From IMG/VR virus record IMGVR_UViG_3300021957_008066, positions 1-64,000 of that record: a DNA stretch of 64,000 bases; one strand, written 5' to 3'. The notes under the pieces were generated by a model. That model worked only from the letters and a program-made list of their open reading frames with translations, searched no databases and was not told the DNA's origin. The translations under genes were made by a program, and so were the position numbers. Positions 17,293 to 24,925 of the stretch are shown piece by piece; the stretch's first letter is position 1, and every line of letters starts with the position of its first letter. This DNA comes from a virus.

Positions 17293-18633
17293 CTATTTCA
17301 CCACTATACGTTTTGAATATTTAAAATCTTGTTCTATCAACAGCAGGGTTGGGTCCGATGTACGCATCATCTCGTGTACAACAGGTAGATCTGTCTCATT
17401 CAGTATAATTTCTGGTAGCAGTAGAGGTGGCTTTGTTTCTGTAGGTTGTGTGTGAGGAATGACCTTTGTCTCTATAACACGAGCTGGCTTTTGGAGAGAA
17501 GGTACAGGGACGAGCATAGTCTTCCTTTCATTTATAATCTTTGTTTCAGTGGCTACCCCCTGCTTCCCCCTGATTGGTTGAAATTCAATGTTCTTCATTT
17601 CCTGTTTCATTCCGAAAATGAACTCACGCCACTCCTTGTCAAACTCAACAGGATCGGGTTTGTCAACAAATGGAAGCTTGGGCTTAAGGCTTTTTTGATC
17701 GTCTTTGAATGCCTTGTACGATGCCCACTCTTTCCTGTAAGCTGCTCTTCTCTTCTCTATACCCTTTTTAAACTCATTGTACCTGAGTTCGAAGCTATGT
17801 TGTGCTAATATGTATGCTGTTTGGTATGCTTTCGATTGAAATGGGTTACTGGCTCTTATACAATCTTTCCATGGAGACATGTACATTAGCACCTTTCTAT
17901 ATTTTCGACTCCTACCCATGTTTGTTCGTTCCAACATGTCAACATCTTTGTCTTCCAAGCTCATCCCACCTAACCCACCTAACCCAGCTGACTCTCCTGA
18001 CTCTCCTGACCTCTCTGGTGCTACGGGATAAGGTGCAATAAAAGCAGGGATAGACTTCACAGGAACAGGTTCAAAGCTGCTGAAATTACGCAGTCGCACA
18101 TACATGAACTTGTGATTACCCTCATCTGTAGAATTGACCCACCTATTTTTGCGTTTTGTTTCAGCAAGGACGGCGAGTGCATTCACCTGTGTTTTCCAGT
18201 TTTGTTTGTTTTCCACAGCATTTAGTATAGAGCCGAAGTTTTGACGCAATTCGGTACAGTAAAATGAAACAAGTGGTCTCAACACCAATTCAAATTCACT
18301 AGGGGTTTCCAGGTAAAGAGACCGAATTGTTGGTCTTTTTGGTCGTCTACCACCCTGTTTGAAATGCGTGTAACCTTTATAGTAGTCTTCGATAGATCGC
18401 TCCAATTTCCTAATGTTAATAGAATATTTTGTACCAAAAAACTGCAGAATTACTTGTTCAGGCACGGGTACAAAACCAGGTGGTATAGAGGAAGTTATGC
18501 GCAAATGTCCCTTGTCGAAACAGTAGTACTTACTTATACTAGCCACTAACTCACGCTTTAGCACTGGCTTACCAGGGCGAAATGTGTAAATGGACATTTC
18601 ATCCCCCACCTGCTTTGGTGTCAGTGTAGACAT
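17293..18633 (-). CDS. Hypothetical protein, 446 aa
   Basis: Starts MSTLTPKQVG. Basic, with a Gly/Ser/Glu-rich linker around residues 215-230 separating two halves and a coiled, Lys-rich segment at 285-330. No recognised motif. The upstream ATG (MCIEM) is only 8 nt from the TATA (CGTATAAATA on this strand), so the second Met at 18633 is preferred. Divergent from the type II membrane protein gene. Confidence 0.62.
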   Translation of the reverse strand: MSTLTPKQVGDEMSIYTFRPGKPVLKRELVASISKYYCFDKGHLRITSSIPPGFVPVPEQVILQFFGTKYSINIRKLERSIEDYYKGYTHFKQGGRRPKRPTIRSLYLETPSEFELVLRPLVSFYCTELRQNFGSILNAVENKQNWKTQVNALAVLAETKRKNRWVNSTDEGNHKFMYVRLRNFSSFEPVPVKSIPAFIAPYPVAPERSGESGESAGLGGLGGMSLEDKDVDMLERTNMGRSRKYRKVLMYMSPWKDCIRASNPFQSKAYQTAYILAQHSFELRYNEFKKGIEKRRAAYRKEWASYKAFKDDQKSLKPKLPFVDKPDPVEFDKEWREFIFGMKQEMKNIEFQPIRGKQGVATETKIINERKTMLVPVPSLQKPARVIETKVIPHTQPTETKPPLLLPEIILNETDLPVVHEMMRTSDPTLLLIEQDFKYSKRIVVK

Positions 18634-18676
18634 TTCAATACACATGTCTTGTATTTATACGTTGTCTATTACAAGA

Positions 18677-19222
18677 ATGCAGAATCTGTTTTCTACACCA
18701 AGAGTAAAAAAACTGAAGCCAATGCACTGGATACTGGTATTCGTGTTTGTGATTCTTACTGTGGCATGGATGTTATCCGATACAAGTACAGGAGTGACAT
18801 ATAGACATTCAGTAAGGCATTCCGACGCTGCTGATAGGGTACTCTACGTAGACGACCCAGCATACCGAAAAAAGGTGCAGGGTTTGTCCAAACACATGAG
18901 TCAATTCTGTGATAGAGGTAGTGACATTGTGTTTGGTCACAATTTGTTGGTGGATGATAAGATTTTCAACGATTATGTGTTTCACGAATGTGGTGGACAG
19001 ACCTGGCTAAACGCAAAGATTAGTGTCAAGACTGACAAGCAGGTGAAGTGTCAGGAAGAGTTTGCCAGCATCTACAGATCTGTACCCCGTGCCAAGGTGA
19101 TCAGTATGAAAGCTATCGATGTCGATTCGTGGTCTGAGCGGGAGATGACTGCAGATGGAAAGACAGCCTGTATGTGGCAGCACGCTGTGGATATACTAGA
19201 CAGAAAATGGGTGGGACTGTAG
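18677..19222 (+). CDS. Type II membrane protein, 181 aa
   Basis: Starts MQNLFSTPRVKKLK: short basic cytosolic tail, one hydrophobic helix (residues 17-34), then an extracytoplasmic domain with several Cys (FCDRG, HECGG, KCQEEF, ACMW) that could form disulphides. Probably a secretory-pathway or envelope protein. It lies just upstream of the GT61 glycosyltransferase. Function unknown. Confidence 0.58.
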   Translation: MQNLFSTPRVKKLKPMHWILVFVFVILTVAWMLSDTSTGVTYRHSVRHSDAADRVLYVDDPAYRKKVQGLSKHMSQFCDRGSDIVFGHNLLVDDKIFNDYVFHECGGQTWLNAKISVKTDKQVKCQEEFASIYRSVPRAKVISMKAIDVDSWSEREMTADGKTACMWQHAVDILDRKWVGL

Positions 19223-19250
19223 GTCTATTTAACATACATGTATATTTATA

Positions 19251-20528
19251 ATGTGGATCTTTTTACTTTTTACTTTGGCTAGTGCACAATCCTTAGAACG
19301 GGTGTATCATTTACGCCACGGTTGCAGCGAGGAACAGTGTATGGGTACCACAACTTGTATGGGCAAATGTATCTCTTACCTGCAAGGCGAACCTTGTGAT
19401 GTCTCCACTTCCGACATAGAGTTGTATATGGATATATATTACCTGAAGAAGGTCAATGTACGTACCACTTGCTGGGAATCCTTTGTGACTTACTATATAG
19501 ATGTACTTGGCGAATCAGAAGGGATGACGACTGAAGAATATGATAGGAGAACACAAGACTCTTTGCATAGAGTGGATATTGTGGATGGGAAGTGGTATGG
19601 GTTTGGAGATATTAGCAATTATGTATTACCACATTTTAAACATATTAAGCCCCTGTTTCTGAACAAAAATGATGAAGATATTTTTATGTTACAACCTGAG
19701 AATATAGAATCAATGAAGGAAGATTGGGTGTCACAATGGGAATATAGAAACTGTTATGATCAAACCCAAAATAGGTATTTTACTGTACTAAGGGGAGGTG
19801 AGGGTTGGAGTTTTCAACATTGGTTTGATAATCTTTACCCTCGTATCTGGCAGGTGTACAAAGAAAGCAAGAGTGTTGTTGCTGTTATAGAACACCCCAG
19901 AGATAAAATACTATACGATTTATGGGCAGTGTTGGGTTTCTTCGGGGACAATTTAGTTGAAGCTAACCCAGAGGGTTTTGAAATGAAAACATGTGTTTAC
20001 CCTAAAAATAGTCAGATTAGGGCTCACCCGAATATGATTCGTGATCTGAGATCTCTTTATATGGGTCATCAGCAGGTGTCCAACAAAGTTATATGGATAC
20101 ACAGATCCGAACATTCTACTCATAATGGAGGACGTTTTGTTACCAATGAACATGAGATTATCAAAGCAATCGAAAACAAAGGATTCAATGTTATTACATT
20201 TTCAGGTACAGATAACATGGCTGATGCTGTTTCTATATTTAGCGATGCATACGCAATTGTAGGTGTTCACGGTGGTGGTCTGTATAATCAATATTTTGCT
20301 TCAAACGAAACAAGAATCATTGAATTGATGCCAGTTAAGTTAAATGGTCTGCTACACTCTCAAACATCTGCTTCTTCTATACCAAGACTGGCTCATAGAT
20401 GCATTTGGCACAATGCTAATTTAATCGGTCAGACATATATAAGAATCCATGTAAAAACACCAAACATTCATAAATTCAAAGTTCCAGTAAAAGACATAAC
20501 CAAGGCTCTGTATTTAACGATTGTGTAG
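19251..20528 (+). CDS. GT61-family glycosyltransferase (EOGT / xylosyltransferase type)
   Basis: A 425-aa secreted or lumenal enzyme with a cleavable signal peptide (residues 1-13, ending ASA). A Cys-rich N-terminal part (CSEEQC, CMGTTTCMGKC) precedes the catalytic domain. The family signatures are clear: HWFDNLYPRI, IWIHRSEHSTHNGGR, and near the C-terminus AIVGVHGGGLYNQYF followed by IIELMP. GT61 enzymes transfer GlcNAc or xylose to proteins or glycans in the ER/Golgi. It adjoins a zinc protein and the four-domain glycan enzyme, forming a glycosylation block. Confidence 0.88.
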   Translation: MWIFLLFTLASAQSLERVYHLRHGCSEEQCMGTTTCMGKCISYLQGEPCDVSTSDIELYMDIYYLKKVNVRTTCWESFVTYYIDVLGESEGMTTEEYDRRTQDSLHRVDIVDGKWYGFGDISNYVLPHFKHIKPLFLNKNDEDIFMLQPENIESMKEDWVSQWEYRNCYDQTQNRYFTVLRGGEGWSFQHWFDNLYPRIWQVYKESKSVVAVIEHPRDKILYDLWAVLGFFGDNLVEANPEGFEMKTCVYPKNSQIRAHPNMIRDLRSLYMGHQQVSNKVIWIHRSEHSTHNGGRFVTNEHEIIKAIENKGFNVITFSGTDNMADAVSIFSDAYAIVGVHGGGLYNQYFASNETRIIELMPVKLNGLLHSQTSASSIPRLAHRCIWHNANLIGQTYIRIHVKTPNIHKFKVPVKDITKALYLTIV

Positions 20529-20535
20529 TTCACCA

Positions 20536-20907
20536 ATGGACAAACTGTTCGTCTGTCCTCGGTGTGATAGATACACTTCTAAGATGATGAGTATGGGTAG
20601 GTGGGAGTGTTGTCATCATCCCGGAGAGTACGATGTAGACAAAGGCTTTTCTTGCTGTGGTAGAAAGGTAAGGGAACTGAATTACAACCCCACATATATA
20701 GCTCTAGGTGCGAAAGAAGTCCACGTGAGGGAACCTCGTGGATGTACACCATGCGATTGTGGGGAAGACCTGTTTCCTATTCACATACAGGATATTGCAC
20801 AGATGGTAGACCAGATCGAAATAGACAAATGGAAAGGGTTTGCTTATCCTATTCTGTATAGATGTAAGTACCAATATACCTCTAGATCGGCACATGTCGA
20901 TATGTAG
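20536..20907 (+). CDS. Small zinc-binding protein, CHORD-like Cys/His pattern
   Basis: The 123-aa protein has CPRCD, WECCHHPGEYD, FSCCGRK and CTPCDCGED. The C-HHPG ... CC order recalls half of a CHORD zinc domain, although the spacing differs. Seven or more Cys/His suggest two zinc ions. The ATG at 20536 follows the GT61 stop by 8 nt. The 3' end overlaps the convergent membrane protein by 26 nt. Function unknown. Confidence 0.6.
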   Translation: MDKLFVCPRCDRYTSKMMSMGRWECCHHPGEYDVDKGFSCCGRKVRELNYNPTYIALGAKEVHVREPRGCTPCDCGEDLFPIHIQDIAQMVDQIEIDKWKGFAYPILYRCKYQYTSRSAHVDM

Positions 20908-21283
20908 CCTGTGTGAGCTTAGATAGATGTTTCTTCCACAATCTCTTCAGTATGAAATCACCCACCCAGGCTTGGATGAGAAGAATGACCCATGCCCAGG
21001 GTGGGAGAAGAGTGTCTAGGAACCAGTATGCAGACACGACACTTGCAAGAAGAGCCACTGCAAACTCGGACAGTGAGAACCGGTCGGCAACGTTAGGGTT
21101 CTCGTTGACTGCATGAAGGCGGGTATGCCACACAGGGTACATACGATTGGCATAGTCACATCCACCAACAATACCATAGAGTACGAGTGTGACAGTGTTC
21201 CAGTTTTTGGATGCAAATGGGTAGTATATGTCTACGAGTCTGTAGAGCCAGATGACATGAATCCAGTGTGAGTAGAATCTCAT
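20882..21283 (-). CDS. Membrane protein, 133 aa
   Basis: Two to three hydrophobic segments (residues 8-22, 30-40, 73-108) and a basic C-terminal tail. Codon use is GC-richer than in its neighbours, as in the putative capsid genes, so it may be an abundant virion membrane protein. No family recognised. Confidence 0.58.
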   Translation of the reverse strand: MRFYSHWIHVIWLYRLVDIYYPFASKNWNTVTLVLYGIVGGCDYANRMYPVWHTRLHAVNENPNVADRFSLSEFAVALLASVVSAYWFLDTLLPPWAWVILLIQAWVGDFILKRLWKKHLSKLTQATYRHVPI

Positions 21284-21317
21284 TAGAGAGGAATAAAATG
21301 CTTAAATATACAGGTGT

Positions 21318-24300
21318 TTAATTATCTGGTCGTGTAATCGGAGTAAATGATTTATGGTGAAACCAAGAATTCCTTCCGATGTTATTGTCGTGTACATAAC
21401 CTTTGTTTTCTAAAAAAGTTATGACTCTTTCTCTAAACCCATCAGGACGATTTGCAACATCTGTTTCTACACAAAATACATCAAAAACCACTTTAAAATC
21501 AATAGTCTTTATAACATCCATCTCTGCACCTTCAACATCAATAACTGCGAAATTTACATGATCAATTTTTAATTCCTTAAAAATTGTAGACATTTTAGTA
21601 CAACCTACTTCAATAACCTGAGCTTTTATTGCTTTCCAATTTATTTTTTTTCCAGATTTTATTTGAGCATATAGATCAGGGTAAAATCTTTTTAAATAAC
21701 TATGTGACATGAATTCAGCAATCCCATTCACAGCATTTTCTGCATCGTTACCATTGTTTACCAGATAATGCACACTGCTAAGGTTACACACAGCCGATTT
21801 TATATATTGTGTTGCTGGAAGTTTTTCTACGTCCTTCCAATACTCTGGGGTACCCTCTACAATCACACGCTGCCAACCTAATGGAATAAAATCATTGCTT
21901 ACAGAAAATTTTTTTCCATCAAGTGCGCCCATTTCGAACACAATACCATTTTGCTTTCGCCAAAAATATTTTGTTGCGGCATGATATGCTTCGTTGTCCC
22001 AACCACGAGTCCAGTAATCCGTTTGTTTATTGAATGGACGTATGGGTGTAAATTCATCTGCCTTTGAAGTGATAAGATTGCCAGGGCTAAATAGTATTCT
22101 TTTCAAATCTACAATGCACTGACTTCTTTTTTTTGTCCATGTGCCAGAATCAGTACTTCTTGAAAGTGCATCTGGTTCAGGTAAATCTTTGACATTCCCA
22201 GGTAAATATATTTTATCACCACCGTTGTTTGAAATTAAAAAATTCATTGCAATGTCTTCACAACACGTTTTAGAATCGACATAATCACTAATGTGTGTGT
22301 TGGTAGTGTATAAATTTAGATACGTTGTAGGAATCATTGCAACGCCTGTTAAGATAAGTAGTGTCCCTTTCATGTCATACCTGTAGTTATTGTTAATGTA
22401 AGACCTACCAAAAGGTCCAATTAATGATTTTGGATGTAGTTTGTGGTTTTCTAACATCTTGTCCACCAGTGTTTTGTCAATAATTCGGTCGTCATCTAAT
22501 GATATTATGGAAGATGTTTTGACATATTTACCTATAGAAAATCTATTATTTAGTGAGTTTCTTTCGCTTATCACTAGTTGTATAGACACGTCTGTACTGG
22601 GTATTTTGGGCGGATCAACATCTTGATTATTCCATATAAATATAATTTTGTCAAGTATATTCGTCATTGACCCGTAAGTTTTAAACAGTGATTTATAATT
22701 TGGAATTCTTTTTGGACTGAACCCCATTAGAACGAGTGTTGTCTTCTCATGATTATCATGAATTAAAGTGTTTTTATCTTTACAGGCTCCTATTTCTTCC
22801 ATGATTTCTTTTCTAACACGTGCAGAGGAACCTGTTACATGAGCTAACCAATCACCTTTTCTCCATCTAGAGTCTTCTGGATCATTTTTGAAAAAACTAA
22901 TGCCACGTCTATGAAATGCATTCATTACACGCTGTGGTACAATTGTAATATGTTTTGTTTTCTCAAATGCCGTTGTCGGGTGCTCTTTGATACCGTTTTC
23001 TACTAACAAATGTGTGAGTACAGGCTGATCAACCAGAGCTTTGCCCAAATATTTATTAGATGTAGACTTTGACGAGTATTTCATTTTTTCTAGTACACCC
23101 TTGCTAAATTGACTGTTTTTGAAAATTATAACTCCAGAATTTATTGGGACACCTTTTTTCCATATAGCATCCCTTGCAATGATAATGTCGTTATTGTACT
23201 CTTCAAAAATTTCCTCTACCTTTATCTGGGGGTTAGTTATAGCTATATCGCAGTCCATCAATACCATAATATCGTGTTTCATGTTGTCTAGCACTGCTGC
23301 ATATTTTTGAAATTTCACATGCTTAAGAAAATGATTCTCCTTTGTAATGAGATAGTAACTGTATCCATGTGTATCGGCATAAGCTTGCATTGTTTTTGTG
23401 CCACATTCACACCATTTATTTTGTTTTGTCATGACAGTTACAATACCAACAGTTTTTCTCTTATCAGCCTTTGCACCCAACAGCTCTAAGTTACCTTCGT
23501 AATAATTTCTGAAATATTCATTTTCACTTGGTTGACATTCTCGTGTACCTCTTTGCCAACCTCCACACTTTGTCTTCCAATTTGGGTATCGTTTGTTCAA
23601 ATAGTCTAATACTTTATTAGGAAACATTAACATTTCTGTTCCGAATCTAAGTTCACGCAGAGGCAAAATAACATCAGTTTTCTGCGTCAATTGTTCTGGG
23701 TTTACATGGTACTTGTTTAGCCATCGTTTACATCCATTCTGGCGCCCAACACAAACTACATTGGGTCCAGAAATAGACATAAGCCAAATGTCTATATAAG
23801 TTTTGGTGTTTTTCAATGTGACTTTGTATCCAAAACCAGAATTTCCTGGACCAGTGCCACTGTTTTGAAATTCCCATTGAACCTTCGCATCTTTTAATGC
23901 TTCTTCAATGTCTTCCTCATTAGCATCTAGTGTAGCAATGTCAATATCTTTGTCATGATTCATCACCCCACCGATTCGCACAGCTCCAAGAACGCTACCT
24001 CCACCCAAGTAATAAACAACATTGTGTTCTTTGAATGCATCAGTGATATATTTTAATTGCTGGTACCTATCATCAGATTTTTCTAGTTTTATTGGTGGTG
24101 TTAGTGGTCTAATCATTGTGCTTACAGGCTCAGGCTCAGGTTCAGGCTCCACCACAGGCTCAGGTTCCACCACGGGCTCTGCCACCACAGGCTCTATCTG
24201 TTCTACTCTTCTGATTAGCTTAGGACCTTCAGTTCTCTCTTTGGGCATTTGTGCCATAAATGCTATACTTACCATTCCGAACACAACAAGTACCATGACA

Positions 24301-24326
24301 GGCAGCCATGGCATTTGAGTAAGCAT
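21318..24326 (-). CDS. Four-domain glycan enzyme: LicD + GT34-like + GT64-like + FkbM methyltransferase
   Basis: A 1002-aa type II membrane protein: TM helix at residues 8-25, then a Glu-Pro/Val stalk (40-70). Domain 1 (about 90-260) is a LicD/fukutin-type transferase (GGGSVLGAVR, HDKDID with D125, D127, D129). Domain 2 (about 292-500) is a GT34/GT8-like glycosyltransferase with DCD at 358-360 and NSGVIIFKNS. Domain 3 (about 528-712) matches the exostosin GT64 domain: SLNNRF, DDD at 611-613, LTGVAM, CCEDIAMNF. Domain 4 (about 795-995) is an FkbM methyltransferase (FEMGALDG, VIDVEGAEMDV). Together it could build, phosphorylate and methylate a glycan in the Golgi. The fold assignments are firm for LicD, GT64 and FkbM, less so for domain 2. 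Confidence 0.85.
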   Translation of the reverse strand: MLTQMPWLPVMVLVVFGMVSIAFMAQMPKERTEGPKLIRRVEQIEPVVAEPVVEPEPVVEPEPEPEPVSTMIRPLTPPIKLEKSDDRYQQLKYITDAFKEHNVVYYLGGGSVLGAVRIGGVMNHDKDIDIATLDANEEDIEEALKDAKVQWEFQNSGTGPGNSGFGYKVTLKNTKTYIDIWLMSISGPNVVCVGRQNGCKRWLNKYHVNPEQLTQKTDVILPLRELRFGTEMLMFPNKVLDYLNKRYPNWKTKCGGWQRGTRECQPSENEYFRNYYEGNLELLGAKADKRKTVGIVTVMTKQNKWCECGTKTMQAYADTHGYSYYLITKENHFLKHVKFQKYAAVLDNMKHDIMVLMDCDIAITNPQIKVEEIFEEYNNDIIIARDAIWKKGVPINSGVIIFKNSQFSKGVLEKMKYSSKSTSNKYLGKALVDQPVLTHLLVENGIKEHPTTAFEKTKHITIVPQRVMNAFHRRGISFFKNDPEDSRWRKGDWLAHVTGSSARVRKEIMEEIGACKDKNTLIHDNHEKTTLVLMGFSPKRIPNYKSLFKTYGSMTNILDKIIFIWNNQDVDPPKIPSTDVSIQLVISERNSLNNRFSIGKYVKTSSIISLDDDRIIDKTLVDKMLENHKLHPKSLIGPFGRSYINNNYRYDMKGTLLILTGVAMIPTTYLNLYTTNTHISDYVDSKTCCEDIAMNFLISNNGGDKIYLPGNVKDLPEPDALSRSTDSGTWTKKRSQCIVDLKRILFSPGNLITSKADEFTPIRPFNKQTDYWTRGWDNEAYHAATKYFWRKQNGIVFEMGALDGKKFSVSNDFIPLGWQRVIVEGTPEYWKDVEKLPATQYIKSAVCNLSSVHYLVNNGNDAENAVNGIAEFMSHSYLKRFYPDLYAQIKSGKKINWKAIKAQVIEVGCTKMSTIFKELKIDHVNFAVIDVEGAEMDVIKTIDFKVVFDVFCVETDVANRPDGFRERVITFLENKGYVHDNNIGRNSWFHHKSFTPITRPDN
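24122..24195. repeat. Glu-Pro stalk coding repeat
   Basis: Tandem 6-nt and 18-nt units (caggct/caggtt) encode the EPEPEP and VVEPEP stalk of the four-domain enzyme. Confidence 0.7.
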
Positions 24327-24342
24327 TTGCCCATAAGTACCC

Positions 24343-24855
24343 TCAGATCAAGTTTGCATGGAACCACGTCATCGCTTCTTGAATTCCTTCCCCTGTTTTT
24401 ACCGATACATTGTACACTCTCCATAGACCACTATGTAGGTCTTTCTTTATCAGTGAGGCATCAAAAGCATTCAGGTCATGCTTATTCACCAGCACCAGGA
24501 AGGGTTTACCCTCCAAAGCAGGATATACCATCACTTTTTGTAGCTCTGAGATTGCCAGAGGTAGTCTCCCGATATCATTGCCATCGATCATGTAGATAAT
24601 ACCATCTGCCCTATGGTACATTACTGACCACAGACCTCGCATAGAATCTTGTCCAGCCACGTCTGCGACTTTCATAAGTGTGTTGTTCAGCCTGAGTGTG
24701 TGCACAAAGAACCCCATAGTGGGCAGGGGCTCCTCTATATCTTTATACTGTAACCTGTGTACCAGAGCTGATTTACCCGCGCTGTCCAAGCCCAGTACAG
24801 TCACAAAAATCTCACTTTGCCAATAATCCTGTGCCCATGACAGGACACCACCCAT
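24343..24855 (-). CDS. Arf-family small GTPase
   Basis: Arf proteins recruit coats and lipid enzymes to membranes. The 170-aa protein carries MG at the start (MGGVLSW, a likely N-myristoylation site with an amphipathic helix), the P-loop GLDSAGKS (22-29), switch I PTMGF with T46, DVAGQD (64-69, cellular Arfs read DVGGQD), and NKHD (123-126) for guanine. SVKTGEG resembles the G5 loop. The G to A change in the third motif is unusual. All residues needed for GTP binding seem present, so it should be an active switch, probably on Golgi, endosomal or viral factory membranes. Confidence 0.88.
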   Translation of the reverse strand: MGGVLSWAQDYWQSEIFVTVLGLDSAGKSALVHRLQYKDIEEPLPTMGFFVHTLRLNNTLMKVADVAGQDSMRGLWSVMYHRADGIIYMIDGNDIGRLPLAISELQKVMVYPALEGKPFLVLVNKHDLNAFDASLIKKDLHSGLWRVYNVSVKTGEGIQEAMTWFHANLI

Positions 24856-24895
24856 TTTTTGACTCCATAGGCATCTAAATACATGTAAAATGTGT

Positions 24896-24906
24896 ACATA
24901 TATAAG
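24896..24906 (+). promoter_or_regulatory. TATA box of the putative capsid gene
   Basis: ACATATATAAG lies 20 nt before the ATG at 24926, followed by the leader ending CACTTAAA. It differs from the ACGGTGTATA class. Confidence 0.6.
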
Positions 24907-24925
24907 CGTGAAAATTTCACTTAAA

